From Pelodictyon luteolum DSM 273 (GTDB taxonomy: Bacteria > Bacteroidota > Chlorobiia > Chlorobiales > Chlorobiaceae), in NCBI RefSeq assembly GCF_000012485.1, contig NC_007512.1, positions 435,001 through 499,000 of the forward strand: a stretch of 64,000 bases of DNA. The letters run 5' to 3'. Position numbers and translations under genes: made by a program. Positions within the stretch are counted from its first letter, which is position 1, and every line of letters starts with the position of its first letter. Shown here piece by piece: positions 37,623-47,170 of the stretch. The notes beneath the pieces are model-generated. The model ran no database searches. It worked only from the letters and a program-made list of their open reading frames with translations, and was not told the origin of the DNA.

Positions 37623-40019
37623 GTGAAGAGGAAAAAGGACAACAGCGCGGATACCGGGAAAACCTCGGGGCACGGGGCTCTTAAACGGGAGATCGGAGGG
37701 ATTGTCCTGATGCTTTCCGCCCTTTTCCTTGCCGGTTCGACCATCACCTTCCATCCCGGTGACCAGGCGGTCTATATCCAGTTGCCTTGGTATGACATTT
37801 TGGGCCCTGCAGCACGTGATGCTGTAGCCCACATCCAGACCCCCTTCGGGTTGCTTGGCGCAAGGGTGGGCTCCTTTTTCGTCCGCTCTTTCCTTGGCTT
37901 CCCCTCGCTGCTGCTCTTTTCAGCAGTTTTCTACTGGGGCCTGTCGCTGTTCCGTTCAAAAAGCCTGAAGTCGGCCCTGATCTTTTTCCTGTACAGCGTG
38001 CTGATGTCGCTGGATCTGGCGGCAATGGGAGGGCTGACACCGTTCGCATTCAGCGACCTTCTGGCAGGATATGTCGGCAGGATGCTTGCCGAGATGTTCT
38101 CTACATTGCTTGGCGCAACGGGAGCGTGGGCGCTTTTGCTGGCTATTGCTGCTGTCCCGTCGTTCTATCTCGGCCGCACCATGTTCTCGCGTGTCTCGGC
38201 TGGTGTCGCTCCGGCCGCGGCTTTGCCCTCCCGTCTGTTTTCACGGATCGGGAACGTGTTCCGGGCTCTCGGTAAAAAAAAAAATGAACCCGCTGCCGTA
38301 CCGGCGGCCATAGCAAGGCCCGCTGAGGCTTCCGTAGTTCCTCCCCCCGCACCAGAACGCCTCGAGGGCAACGCCCATTTACCCTATAGTACGCCTGCTC
38401 TCTTCTCTTCTCCCTCCGGCGTAAGTCGGGATGACGGTGTGGAGCTTGTCGTTCAGCAGGCCACCCATGAAACGGAGGCCGATCTTGATGATCGAAAGCT
38501 TAAGGTAAAGACGAAAGATCGCGACACTTACCGCATACCCTCCATCGACCTGCTTGAAAAGGGGCCGGAGGGCGATGGAGTGATTGATGAGGTGCATCTG
38601 GCCGAAAGCAAGCGCCGCCTGCTTGAAAAACTTTCCATCTACAAGATCGAGGTAAAGAGGATACAGGCGACGGTGGGGCCGAGGGTAACGCTGTTTGAGA
38701 TGGAACTTGCTCCCGATGTGAAGGTCAGCCGGGTGACGGCGCTGGAAAACGATCTTGCCATGGCCCTGGCCGCCAGAGGCATCCGCATCATCGCGCCGAT
38801 TCCCGGCAAGAACGCCGTCGGCGTCGAAATCCCCAACAGCCGCCCAGAGACCGTCATGCTCCGCAGCGTGCTGCAGGTCGAGAAGTTCAAGAACAGCCCC
38901 TACACTCTGCCGATCGTGCTTGGCAAGACCATCTCCAACGAGGTCTATATCGATGACTTGACTGCCATGCCGCACCTGCTTATCGCCGGTTCAACCGGTT
39001 CGGGCAAGTCGGTCGGCATCAACGTCATCCTCTCAAGCCTCCTCTACTCCTGTACCCCCGACAAGGTAAAGTTCGTCTTGATTGATCCGAAGCGGGTCGA
39101 GCTGTTTCACTACCAGCATTTAAAAAACCACTTCCTCCTTCGCTTCCCCGGCTTCGACGAACAGATCGTCACGGAGCCGCAGAAAGCGGTCTACGCCCTG
39201 AAGTGCGTTGAGAAGGAGATGGAGCTCCGCTACATACGCCTCGAGCAGGCCGGAGTGCGCAACATCGGGGACTTTAACCGCTCAAACCCCATTGATGCGA
39301 TGTACTACATCGTCGTGGTCATCGACGAGCTCGCCGATCTCATGATCACCGCGGGCCGTGATGTCGAGGAGCCTATCACGCGCCTTGCCCAGCTGGCCCG
39401 CGCGGTGGGCATCCACCTGATCGTCGCGACCCAGCGTCCTTCGGTCGACATCATCACCGGCATCATCAAGGCGAACTTCCCCTCCCGCATCGCCTTCCAG
39501 GTGGCAAGCAAGGTGGACTCGAGAACCATCCTTGACGGGTCCGGTGCCGAACAGCTTCTGGGCGACGGCGACATGCTCTACCAGCCGTCTTCACTCCCGA
39601 AGGCCATCCGCCTCCAGGGGCCATATGTCTCGGCCAAAGAGGTCGAGGCAGTGACGCGCTATATCGGAAGCCAGCATGCCCTGACGGACGTCCATGACGT
39701 TCTTCTGCCGAAGGGTGAGATGCGGAAACGGGGAAGCTCTGAGAATGGTGCCCCACAGTCTTTTGGTGCAGAAGATGAGGAGCGGGACCCGGCGTTCGAC
39801 GAGGCAGCAAGGCTTGTCGTGATGAGCCAGCAGGGCAGCACTTCACTGCTCCAGCGGCGGCTCCGGCTCGGCTTCAGCCGTGCGGGAAGGGTTATGGACC
39901 AGCTGGAGAAAGAGGGGATCGTCGGGCCGCAGGATGGAAGCCGTGCACGCGATGTGCTCATTGCCGACCTGAGTGAACTTGAAGTGAGGCTGAATGCGCC
40001 TCCAGAAGAGGACTATTAG
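37623..40019 (+). CDS. ftsK: DNA translocase FtsK
   Basis: FtsK links cell division to chromosome segregation by pumping DNA at the septum. From the GTG at 37623 the product has 798 residues. The open frame extends upstream into gcvT, but that part has no FtsK-like sequence. No ideal ribosome binding site is seen, so the start is uncertain. An N-terminal domain with about four membrane segments (to about residue 200) is followed by a Pro/Ala linker containing an A11 run. The motor domain has Walker A AGSTGSGKS, Walker B VVIDELADLM and RLAQLARAVGIHLIVATQRP. The C-terminal winged-helix gamma domain (STSLLQRRLRLGFSRAGRVMD) recognises KOPS-like DNA signals. Confidence 0.95.
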   Translation: MKRKKDNSADTGKTSGHGALKREIGGIVLMLSALFLAGSTITFHPGDQAVYIQLPWYDILGPAARDAVAHIQTPFGLLGARVGSFFVRSFLGFPSLLLFSAVFYWGLSLFRSKSLKSALIFFLYSVLMSLDLAAMGGLTPFAFSDLLAGYVGRMLAEMFSTLLGATGAWALLLAIAAVPSFYLGRTMFSRVSAGVAPAAALPSRLFSRIGNVFRALGKKKNEPAAVPAAIARPAEASVVPPPAPERLEGNAHLPYSTPALFSSPSGVSRDDGVELVVQQATHETEADLDDRKLKVKTKDRDTYRIPSIDLLEKGPEGDGVIDEVHLAESKRRLLEKLSIYKIEVKRIQATVGPRVTLFEMELAPDVKVSRVTALENDLAMALAARGIRIIAPIPGKNAVGVEIPNSRPETVMLRSVLQVEKFKNSPYTLPIVLGKTISNEVYIDDLTAMPHLLIAGSTGSGKSVGINVILSSLLYSCTPDKVKFVLIDPKRVELFHYQHLKNHFLLRFPGFDEQIVTEPQKAVYALKCVEKEMELRYIRLEQAGVRNIGDFNRSNPIDAMYYIVVVIDELADLMITAGRDVEEPITRLAQLARAVGIHLIVATQRPSVDIITGIIKANFPSRIAFQVASKVDSRTILDGSGAEQLLGDGDMLYQPSSLPKAIRLQGPYVSAKEVEAVTRYIGSQHALTDVHDVLLPKGEMRKRGSSENGAPQSFGAEDEERDPAFDEAARLVVMSQQGSTSLLQRRLRLGFSRAGRVMDQLEKEGIVGPQDGSRARDVLIADLSELEVRLNAPPEEDY
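38274..38284 (+). other. A11 homopolymer inside ftsK (possible slippage site)
   Basis: Eleven consecutive A residues lie in the linker between the membrane and motor domains. Loss of one A leads to a stop at 38311-38313; gain of one A gives an immediate TGA at 38285-38287. Either slip would yield about a 220-230-residue membrane domain without the motor. Confidence 0.6.
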
Positions 40020-40104
40020 GAGAGGGGAGCAGAGGCTTTTCCTGTCAAACCGGCTCCCGGACCTCAGCGGGCCCGGGTCGATTTCTCTCCTTGCGGTCAG
40101 CCGC

Positions 40105-40374
40105 TTAGACTGATTCCACGCGGACGATTTCCGGAATGGCTTTCTTGATGGCCTGCTCGACGCCCGCCCGAAGGGTCAGGGTGCTCATGGGGCAGCTGCC
40201 GCATGCTCCAAGCAGTTTCACATCCACAACCATATCCTTGGTGATGCCGACAAGCTGGCAGTCCCCGCCGTCAACCTGGAGGTAGGGGCGTACGGTTTCA
40301 AGTGCGGCGATCACACGGTCGTAGAGTGCATCGCTGTTAGGCAGGTAGTCTTTGCTTGTGCTCATGGCATACAT
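40105..40374 (-). CDS. NifU C-terminal (NFU) domain Fe-S scaffold protein
   Basis: This 89-residue protein is a stand-alone NFU domain that carries and delivers Fe-S clusters. The family signature is complete: RPYLQVDGGDCQLV near residue 33 and GACGSCPMSTLTLRAGVE with the cluster-binding CxxC near residue 58. It starts at the ATG at 40374 or, three codons later, at 40365. It lies downstream of the Mrp-type Fe-S carrier on the same strand with a 78-base gap, so the two probably share a cluster-trafficking role. Confidence 0.92.
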   Translation of the reverse strand: MYAMSTSKDYLPNSDALYDRVIAALETVRPYLQVDGGDCQLVGITKDMVVDVKLLGACGSCPMSTLTLRAGVEQAIKKAIPEIVRVESV

Positions 40375-40452
40375 CTTTTAGTAATTGGAAATACAGGTGA
40401 ACCTCCTCGGAGGAACAGGGTAATATCTACCCCGGTTCTCAAAAAAACAACT

Positions 40453-41640
40453 CTAAACCGTTTCATCGTTCCCGCATCCGCATCCGCTGCCGCAACCGGT
40501 GTTCTCGTCCCTCGATGAGGCGTTGGTGATGGATATCCTGCGGGCGGTTTCCATGGCGGTTGCCTTCAGAGCTTTGGCTGATGTGGAGTTGGGTTTACCT
40601 ATGACATAGGGCACGCCGCTGTCGCTTCCTTCTCCCACGCCGCGTTCAATCGGAATGGCACCGAGGAATGAGAGTCCCTGGGCTTTGGCGAAGCGCTCAC
40701 CGCCTTTCTGGCCGAAGATGTAGTCTCTTGAACCGTCCGGCAGCTCGTACCAGCTCATGTTCTCCACAAGGCCGAGGATGGGGACATTGACCTTGTGGAA
40801 CATGCTGACTGCTTTGGATACATCGGCAAGTGCTACATCCTGCGGGGTGGTGACGATGAGGGCGCCGGTGACGGGGACGGTCTGCACGAGTGTCAGCTGA
40901 ATATCTCCGGTTCCGGGAGGAAGGTCGAAGACCAGATAGTCGAGCTCGCCCCAGTCGACGTCGGTGATGAACTGTTTGATGGCGCTGGAAGCCATGGGCC
41001 CGCGCCAGATGACGGCGGTGTCGGTTTCGATGAGGAAGCCGATCGACATCAGCTTTACTCCGTATTTTTCAAGCGGCTGTATTTTTTTGCCGGACATTTC
41101 AGGCTTCTCCGAGTGGAGCCCGAACATGGTGGGAATGCTTGGTCCATAGAGGTCGGCATCGATGAGTCCGACCTTCGCACCGCTTTCTGCAAGGCTGACG
41201 GCAAGGTTGACGGCGATGGTCGATTTGCCAACGCCGCCCTTTCCAGATGCGACGGCGATGATGTTCTTCACGCCCTGGAGCGGCTGGTCATGCCCGCCGC
41301 ACTGCCCGCTTGAGCACTGGTGACCGTTTTCATGGCTGTGCCCGTCTCCGGGCTGGTGGCCGTGGCTGCAGCTGGAAGCGGAGGTCACCGTTGCCTCCAT
41401 GCTTACCTTAACCGTTCCGACTCCGGGTACAGCGGCCTTTACCGCTTTGACGCAGGCCGTTTTTATCTCTTCTTTCAGGGGGCATGCCGGTGTGGTGAGC
41501 ACCACGCTGAACGACACATCGCCGGCATCGCTGACGGCTACGTCGCGGATCATGCCGAGTGTTACAAGGTCTTTTTTGAGGTCGGGTTCCTGCACGGTTG
41601 AGAGTGCATGGAGAATCTGCTGCTGGTCTATTGCGGGCAT
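40453..41640 (-). CDS. Mrp/ApbC/NBP35-type Fe-S cluster carrier ATPase with His/Cys-rich linker
   Basis: This 395-residue cytoplasmic P-loop protein is predicted to carry Fe-S clusters to apo-enzymes. Residues 5-85 form a MIP18/DUF59 domain (VTLGMIRDVAVSD; LTTPACPLKEEI). Residues 91-118 form a linker with six His and three Cys. The MRP ATPase follows with the deviant Walker A GKGGVGKST (133-141), VGLIDADLYGPSIP and the LPPGTGD motif. The region after VENMSWY, where many homologues have a CPxC pair, reads ELPDGS instead. The last residues contain a CGSGCGCG cluster. The extra Cys/His may bind metal or a cluster. It lies between der and nfu. Confidence 0.93.
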   Translation of the reverse strand: MPAIDQQQILHALSTVQEPDLKKDLVTLGMIRDVAVSDAGDVSFSVVLTTPACPLKEEIKTACVKAVKAAVPGVGTVKVSMEATVTSASSCSHGHQPGDGHSHENGHQCSSGQCGGHDQPLQGVKNIIAVASGKGGVGKSTIAVNLAVSLAESGAKVGLIDADLYGPSIPTMFGLHSEKPEMSGKKIQPLEKYGVKLMSIGFLIETDTAVIWRGPMASSAIKQFITDVDWGELDYLVFDLPPGTGDIQLTLVQTVPVTGALIVTTPQDVALADVSKAVSMFHKVNVPILGLVENMSWYELPDGSRDYIFGQKGGERFAKAQGLSFLGAIPIERGVGEGSDSGVPYVIGKPNSTSAKALKATAMETARRISITNASSRDENTGCGSGCGCGNDETV

Positions 41641-41673
41641 GGCTATTTCCGGTGGGTTAAATGATTGCGGCGT

Positions 41674-42984
41674 TCACTTCTGCATGAAGCGAAGTGAGAT
41701 TGTGACGCCCTCTAAACTGAACTTCTCTCGCAGCTTGTTTTCAAGGAATTTCCTGAAATTGGTCTGGACAAGCTCCGGATTATTGCAGAAAAATGCAAAT
41801 ACCGGCCACGGCGCCTCGATCTGGGTCATGTACTTGATCTTCAGCTCCTTGCCTGTCCGGGTGGAGGGGTGGTTTGCGGCAAGCGCCTCTTCGAGGAAAC
41901 GGTTGAGGGCACTTGTGCTGATTTTCCTCGAGCGGTTCTGGCTGATCTCTTTTGCGGTGTCGATGGCGCGGTAGAGGTTCTTTTTCGTGAGGGCCGAGGT
42001 GAAGATGACGGGAATGTATGAGAGGTTCCCCATGTGCGAGCGGAGGCTCTCTTCGTACTGTTTGCTCGTCTTTGAGTCCTTTTCGACGAGATCCCACTTG
42101 TTGACGAGGAGGAGGACGCCGCGTTTGCGCTCGGCGGCGATGTTGATGATCTTCAGGTCCTGCTTCTCGATGCCCGGCGTGGCGTCGAGCATGACGATGG
42201 CCACTTCACAGCGCTCGATGGCACGTTCGCTGCGCAGCGAGCTGTAATATTCAATGCCGGCGCTGATCTTGGTCCGCTTGCGCAGGCCTGCCGTATCGAT
42301 CAGCATGAACTCCTGCTGTTTGCGGGTGAAACGGGTGTCGATGGCGTCGCGCGTGGTGCCGGGAATGCTGGATACGATCTGGCGGTTGCTGCCGAGGAGG
42401 GCATTGACGAAGCTGGATTTGCCGACATTCGGGCGGCCGATGACGGCAAGCCTTATCGCACCGTCCTCTTCCGGGGGGCCATCGGACTCGGGGAAGGTGA
42501 GGAGGATCTCGTCGAGCAGGTCGGCTACGCCGCTGCCGTCACGTGCCGATATAGCCCAGGGCTCGGTAAACCCTGTGCTGACGAATGAAGCCGCCTCGAT
42601 GGCGAGCTGCGGCGACTCCGCCTTGTTGACTGCAAGGAAGATCGGCTTATCGGAAAAGTCCCTTTTAAGGATCTTCGCGAGTTCAAGGTCGTCGTAGGAG
42701 ACGCCAGAGCGCACATCGGCGAGAAAAATGATGATGTCGGCGTCCTGGATGGCCATCATGGTCTGTTCGAGCATGGCCGTGCTGATGACGCCGTCCTCAG
42801 GAGCGTACCCGCCGGTATCCATCAGGCGGAACTCGCGGCCCTGCCAGTGCCCTTCTGCGATGTGGCGGTCGCGGGTGACTCCGGGCGTGGGGTCGACGAT
42901 TGCGGCCTTCTCTCGGAGGATTCGGTTGAAGAGGGTTGATTTGCCGACATTGGGTCGGCCGACCAGAGCGATTAAAGGCTTCAT
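41674..42984 (-). CDS. der: Ribosome-assembly GTPase Der (EngA)
   Basis: Der (436 residues) helps assemble the 50S ribosomal subunit. Two tandem GTPase domains are complete. The first has [14 protein letters not shown] near residue 8, DTGGY and NKAE. The second has [24 protein letters not shown] and NKWD. The C-terminal KH-like domain (about 350-436) ends in [11 protein letters not shown], close to the usual ending. The gene is first in a minus-strand der-mrp-nfu run and is divergent from rplM. Confidence 0.98.
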   Translation of the reverse strand: MKPLIALVGRPNVGKSTLFNRILREKAAIVDPTPGVTRDRHIAEGHWQGREFRLMDTGGYAPEDGVISTAMLEQTMMAIQDADIIIFLADVRSGVSYDDLELAKILKRDFSDKPIFLAVNKAESPQLAIEAASFVSTGFTEPWAISARDGSGVADLLDEILLTFPESDGPPEEDGAIRLAVIGRPNVGKSSFVNALLGSNRQIVSSIPGTTRDAIDTRFTRKQQEFMLIDTAGLRKRTKISAGIEYYSSLRSERAIERCEVAIVMLDATPGIEKQDLKIINIAAERKRGVLLLVNKWDLVEKDSKTSKQYEESLRSHMGNLSYIPVIFTSALTKKNLYRAIDTAKEISQNRSRKISTSALNRFLEEALAANHPSTRTGKELKIKYMTQIEAPWPVFAFFCNNPELVQTNFRKFLENKLREKFSLEGVTISLRFMQK

Positions 42985-43127
42985 CTAGGGCGTGCTGCTA
43001 AGGGTTCGTCCCCCCCGGAGTTCCTGTGAAAAGGAGAACGGTATAATTTGTAGAATTAAGTGAAATAATTTACATTGATAAACTTTATTTTTCGGAAAAG
43101 TCCTGTTAAAACCATTGTACACACAGC

Positions 43128-43577
43128 ATGAGCAAGACGCTAAGTTTTAAAACATATTCGGCGAAGCCTGCCGATGTCGAACGGAAGTGGTATGTCATAG
43201 ATGCCGAAGGCCAGGTTCTGGGCAGGATGGCGGCTGAAATCGCCAGAGTTCTCAGGGGCAAACACAAACCCCAGTTCACGCCGCACGTCGATACCGGTGA
43301 CTTCATCGTGGTCACCAATGCAGAGAAAGTCGCTCTCAGCGGAAACAAAGAGAATCTGAAGACCTACTTCTCTCACTCGCACTACCCGGGTGGCGTCAGG
43401 GTCGACTCCGTGAAAGACCTGCTCCGCAAGAAGCCGGAAAAGATCATCGAGCACGCCGTATGGGGCATGCTTCCGCACAACAATCTCGGCCGCCAGCTCT
43501 TCAGGAAACTGAAGGTCTACGCAGGCACTCAGCATCCGCATGAGGCCCAGGCTCCGACTGAAATGAAAATACACTAA
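43128..43577 (+). CDS. rplM: 50S ribosomal protein L13
   Basis: L13 (149 residues) is an early 23S rRNA-binding protein. Typical segments are [20 protein letters not shown] near residue 22, [21 protein letters not shown] and the C-terminal [24 protein letters not shown]. It is the first gene of the rplM-rpsI pair found in most bacteria. Upstream AT-rich sequence contains TATAAT at 43042-43047, a possible -10 element without a good -35. Confidence 0.98.
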   Translation: MSKTLSFKTYSAKPADVERKWYVIDAEGQVLGRMAAEIARVLRGKHKPQFTPHVDTGDFIVVTNAEKVALSGNKENLKTYFSHSHYPGGVRVDSVKDLLRKKPEKIIEHAVWGMLPHNNLGRQLFRKLKVYAGTQHPHEAQAPTEMKIH

Positions 43578-43595
43578 ACAATAAAGCGAGAGGGA

Positions 43596-43985
43596 ATGAA
43601 AGAGGTTATCGATACCGTTGGACGCCGCAAAACCTCCGTTGCACGGGTTTTCATGACTCCGGGCAAGGGCAGGGTCATCATCAACAAGCTGCCGGTCGAA
43701 GAATATTTCAGGGACGAGGTCAAGCGTCTGCATGCACTCCGTCCGCTGGTGCTTACCGAGAAGACTGAAGACTTCGATATCAAGGTCAACGTGAAAGGCG
43801 GCGGACTCAGCGGCCAGTCGGGAGCTGTCAGCCTCGGCATTGCCCGTGCCCTCACCGAGTTCGACGAAGCTGCCCGTGCTGTCCTGAAGCAGGAACGCCT
43901 CCTCACCAGGGATCCCCGCATGGTGGAGCGCAAGAAGTTCGGCCGCAAAAAAGCGCGCAAGAGCTTCCAGTTCTCCAAACGTTGA
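43596..43985 (+). CDS. rpsI: 30S ribosomal protein S9
   Basis: S9 (129 residues) binds 16S rRNA in the subunit head, and its basic tail reaches the P-site tRNA. The N-terminal [20 protein letters not shown], the central [19 protein letters not shown] and the invariant C-terminal SFQFSKR are all present. It starts 18 bases after rplM. Confidence 0.98.
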   Translation: MKEVIDTVGRRKTSVARVFMTPGKGRVIINKLPVEEYFRDEVKRLHALRPLVLTEKTEDFDIKVNVKGGGLSGQSGAVSLGIARALTEFDEAARAVLKQERLLTRDPRMVERKKFGRKKARKSFQFSKR

Positions 43986-44033
43986 TATTTCCAGATCACT
44001 TTTTTCCGTACAACATCCCACATACCGCGCCGT

Positions 44034-44089
44034 TCCGGGGGCCTTCCCCGGATGGAGCATTCCGGCAGTGTCCGGCGCTGTTGCGCCGG
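44034..44089 (+). promoter_or_regulatory. Two stable hairpins in the rpsB leader
   Basis: The 159-base gap between rpsI and rpsB contains two perfect 7-bp stems: TCCGGGG/CCCCGGA (44034-44052) and CCGGCGC/GCGCCGG (44072-44089). A T-tract (TTTTTT, near 44000) precedes rather than follows them, so they are not simple terminators. They could be part of an autoregulatory S2 leader RNA. Confidence 0.45.
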
Positions 44090-44144
44090 GTTCCGGCATA
44101 CGGGCAGCGGTAGAGGCAACAACTAAACACAAGGACACGACACA

Positions 44145-44906
44145 ATGTCACACTTTCAGCTTGAAGAGATGCTCCGCGCAGGAGTCCACTTCGGTCACCT
44201 CGCCCGCCGCTGGTGCCCGAAAATGAAGCCGTATATCTTCATGGAGAAGAACGGCGTCCACATCATCGACCTTCAGAAGACCCTCGTTCTCGCCGATGAC
44301 GCCCTCAACGCCCTCGACGCCATTGCCCAGACCGGCAGGGAGATCATGTTCGTCGGCACCAAGAAGCAGGCCAAGCAGATCATCGCAGCCGAGGCCACGC
44401 GCGCCGGCATGCCTTTCGTCTGTGAGCGCTGGCTCGGCGGCATGCTCACCAACTTCTCCACCATCCGCCAGAGCATCAGGCGCATGAACTCCATCGAGCG
44501 GATGGAGACGGACGGTACCTTCGATATGATCACCAAGAAAGAGCGTCTCATGCTTGCCCGCGAGCGTGAGAAACTCATGCGGATCCTCGGCGGTATCGCC
44601 ACGATGACCCGTCTGCCTGCAGCGCTCTTCATCGTCGATATTAAAAAAGAGCACATTGCCATCAAGGAGGCCCGTTCGCTCGGCATCCCGATTTTCGCTA
44701 TGGTCGACACCAACTGTGACCCCGAGCAGGTTGACTACGTCATCCCTGCCAACGACGATGCAATCCGTTCCATCCAGCTTATGGTGAAAGCCGTAGCTGA
44801 CACCGTTGTCAACGCCCGTGCCATGAAAGTCGAGCAGGAAGTGCTTGCTGAAATGGATGCACCGGAAGTGGACGCGGCCGAGGACGCAGCGCAGAGCGCA
44901 GAGTAA
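44145..44906 (+). CDS. rpsB: 30S ribosomal protein S2
   Basis: S2 has 253 residues and the family start [18 protein letters not shown], followed by [21 protein letters not shown]-like [12 protein letters not shown] and [16 protein letters not shown], and [24 protein letters not shown]. The acidic tail is a normal extension. AAGGAC precedes the start. It is followed after 38 bases by tsf, the usual partner. Confidence 0.98.
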   Translation: MSHFQLEEMLRAGVHFGHLARRWCPKMKPYIFMEKNGVHIIDLQKTLVLADDALNALDAIAQTGREIMFVGTKKQAKQIIAAEATRAGMPFVCERWLGGMLTNFSTIRQSIRRMNSIERMETDGTFDMITKKERLMLAREREKLMRILGGIATMTRLPAALFIVDIKKEHIAIKEARSLGIPIFAMVDTNCDPEQVDYVIPANDDAIRSIQLMVKAVADTVVNARAMKVEQEVLAEMDAPEVDAAEDAAQSAE

Positions 44907-44944
44907 TAAGCACAACAAGAATTACAAGACAACAGCCTAGAGAC

Positions 44945-45811
44945 ATGAGCCAGATTTCAGCAAAAGATGTAAAGGACCTCCGCGATACGACAGGTATCGG
45001 CATGATGGACTGCAAAAAGGCCCTTGAAGAGACCGGCGGCGACATGGAGAAGGCCATCGAATACCTTCGCAAGAAAGGAGCCGCTCTTGCCGCCAAGCGT
45101 GCAGAGAAGGATGCCAGCGAAGGCATGATCTGCATCAGGGTGTCGGCTGACCGCAAGTCGGGCGTGATCCTCGAGCTCAACTGCGAGACCGATTTCGTAG
45201 CCCGCGGAGAGGTGTTCACCGGCTTTGCCGGAGCGCTCGGCGACCTTGCCCTTGAGAACCGCACTGTTTCAACCGATGCACTCCTGAAGCTCCGGATGGC
45301 GGATGCGATGGGCGGCGAACTCGTCGACGATGCCATCAAGACCATGACAGGAAAGCTTGGAGAGAAGATCGACCTCAAGCGTCTCTTTTTCTTTGACGCT
45401 GCTGACGGTCTCGTCGAGTCCTATGTTCACCCCGGAGCCCAGCTCGGAGCCATCATTCATTTGGCGACCGACAAGCCCGAAGCAGTTGCGCCCCTTGCCA
45501 AGGACCTCGCCATGCAGGTTGCAGCGGCAGCACCGATTGAAGTTGATCGTTCCGCCGTGCCGCAGGAGCTGATTGCCAAGGAATCCGAGATCTATCGCCA
45601 GCAGGCGCTCGGTCAGGGCAAGAAAGAGGAGTTCGTTGACAAGATCGTTCTCGGCCGTCTCGACAAGTACTACCAGGAGGTGGTGCTCCTTGAACAGTCT
45701 TTCATCAAGTCGAATAACATGAAAGTGTCTGCCGTGCTTGATGAGTTCCGCAAGCTGCTGCAGGCCGCAGTGGATGTAAAGGAATTTGTCCGCTATCAGC
45801 TCGGCGAATGA
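44945..45811 (+). CDS. tsf: Elongation factor Ts
   Basis: EF-Ts (288 residues) exchanges GDP for GTP on EF-Tu. The UBA-like N-terminal domain ([21 protein letters not shown]), the TDFVAR motif that contacts EF-Tu and the C-terminal coiled region are present. A terminator follows within 40 bases, ending the rpsB-tsf unit. Confidence 0.98.
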   Translation: MSQISAKDVKDLRDTTGIGMMDCKKALEETGGDMEKAIEYLRKKGAALAAKRAEKDASEGMICIRVSADRKSGVILELNCETDFVARGEVFTGFAGALGDLALENRTVSTDALLKLRMADAMGGELVDDAIKTMTGKLGEKIDLKRLFFFDAADGLVESYVHPGAQLGAIIHLATDKPEAVAPLAKDLAMQVAAAAPIEVDRSAVPQELIAKESEIYRQQALGQGKKEEFVDKIVLGRLDKYYQEVVLLEQSFIKSNNMKVSAVLDEFRKLLQAAVDVKEFVRYQLGE

Positions 45812-45818
45812 ATCAGGA

Positions 45819-45847
45819 AAAAGCCTCGGTATCGGGGCTTTTTTTTT
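45819..45847 (+). terminator. Rho-independent terminator after tsf
   Basis: The arms AAAAGCCTCG and CGGGGCTTTT (one G-T wobble) around a GTAT loop are followed by a run of T residues. Confidence 0.9.
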
Positions 45848-45929
45848 GAGCGTTTTTTTTGTGCAGATTTAAAGGTGTCGGCTTTCTTCAGGGTACCCCT
45901 CTTAACTACTTTCCCGGAGGATAATGACT

Positions 45930-46637
45930 ATGCAATACAGGCGCATCCTGTTGAAACTGAGCGGCGAGGCTCTTGCGGGCAAAGACGGATACGGCATCAA
46001 TGCCGAAATGCTTGAGCGTTTCGCCGAAGAGGTGAAAGAAGCCCGAGACATGGGGGCCGAGATTGCTCTGGTCATCGGCGGCGGCAACATCTTCCGCGGT
46101 GTGTCCGATGCCGCAAAAAACATGGACAGGGTGCAGGCCGACTACATGGGTATGCTTGCCACAGTAATCAACTCTATTGCTTTCCAGGACGCACTTGAAC
46201 GACTCGGGGTTTATACCCGGCTGCAGACTGCAATCAAGATGGAACAGATGGCTGAGCCGTTCATCCGCCGCCGTGCAATCCGACACCTTGAAAAGGGGAG
46301 GGTCGTGATTTTCGGTGCCGGAACCGGCAACCCCTACTTCACCACCGATACGGCTGCCTCGCTTCGGGCCATTGAGATCGAAGCCGATGTCATCGTCAAG
46401 GGCACCCGCGTTGACGGAGTCTACGATTCCGATCCGGAAACCAACCCCTCTGCGGAATTCTTTCCGAAAATCTCCTATCTCGACGTCATCCGCAAGAACC
46501 TCCGGGTGATGGATATGACGGCCATTACGCTCTGCAGGGAGAATACGCTGCCGATCGTGGTGATGAACATGAACGAGAAAGGGAATCTCTCAAGGCTGAT
46601 CCGCGGCGAGCATGTCGGCTCGCTCGTTCACGCCTAG
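45930..46637 (+). CDS. pyrH: Uridylate kinase
   Basis: UMP kinase phosphorylates UMP to UDP for pyrimidine nucleotide synthesis. The second of two nearby ATGs (45930) is chosen because GGAGG (45916-45920) is nine bases away; the first ATG (45924) is only three bases away. The product has 235 residues. Motifs are the N-terminal [32 protein letters not shown] and [14 protein letters not shown]. Its stop overlaps the end of the convergent recX gene by four bases. Confidence 0.97.
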   Translation: MQYRRILLKLSGEALAGKDGYGINAEMLERFAEEVKEARDMGAEIALVIGGGNIFRGVSDAAKNMDRVQADYMGMLATVINSIAFQDALERLGVYTRLQTAIKMEQMAEPFIRRRAIRHLEKGRVVIFGAGTGNPYFTTDTAASLRAIEIEADVIVKGTRVDGVYDSDPETNPSAEFFPKISYLDVIRKNLRVMDMTAITLCRENTLPIVVMNMNEKGNLSRLIRGEHVGSLVHA

Positions 46638-47170
46638 ACTTCTTCTTCATTGTCCGGAAGGGGGCTTCGGCCCCCGCTACCGGGCATGAGTACCTGCAGT
46701 GTCTCCCGGATCTCCTCCCACATGAACCCCCTTCCCTGCAGGAACCGCACCAGTTTCTCCTTCTCCCTCACCCCCGGTGAGCTCCCAAGTGCTCGCATCT
46801 TTTTTTTTGCTGCTTCCAGACACGGCGCGGAAGTGTCGTGACTCTTGAGCAGCACGTCGATGATGGCGTCACTGATGCCTCGTTTGCGGAGTTCCATCCT
46901 GAGCTTCATCCGCCCGGCCTGTTTCATGCGGCTGCGACTTCTGAGGAACTCTTCGGCAAACGCACGGTCGTCAATGAGCTTCAGCTCCTTGAGCCGCTCA
47001 ATCGCACCTGCGATGTGCGCGCCCTCAAATCCTTTTTTCTTGAGTTTCGTCTCAAGTTCCATCTGGCTGTGACTGCGGAGCCCGAGGAGTTTGAATGCGT
47101 GGGCCGAGGCGAGGCTCTGGGAACTTTCCAGTGCGGCCTGTCCCCGTGGAGCATTCCTCCTACTGTACAT
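46634..47170 (-). CDS. recX: RecX regulatory protein
   Basis: RecX (178 residues from the ATG at 47170) modulates RecA filaments. The three helical repeats are visible: [41 protein letters not shown] with a preceding helix, and the final [21 protein letters not shown] longer in-frame start exists but would lie within bchQ. At 47170 the gene overlaps the bchQ end by 11 bases, so its translation is probably coupled to bchQ. The pairing of a DNA-repair modulator with a pigment gene looks accidental but may affect expression. Confidence 0.85.
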   Translation of the reverse strand: MYSRRNAPRGQAALESSQSLASAHAFKLLGLRSHSQMELETKLKKKGFEGAHIAGAIERLKELKLIDDRAFAEEFLRSRSRMKQAGRMKLRMELRKRGISDAIIDVLLKSHDTSAPCLEAAKKKMRALGSSPGVREKEKLVRFLQGRGFMWEEIRETLQVLMPGSGGRSPLPDNEEEV

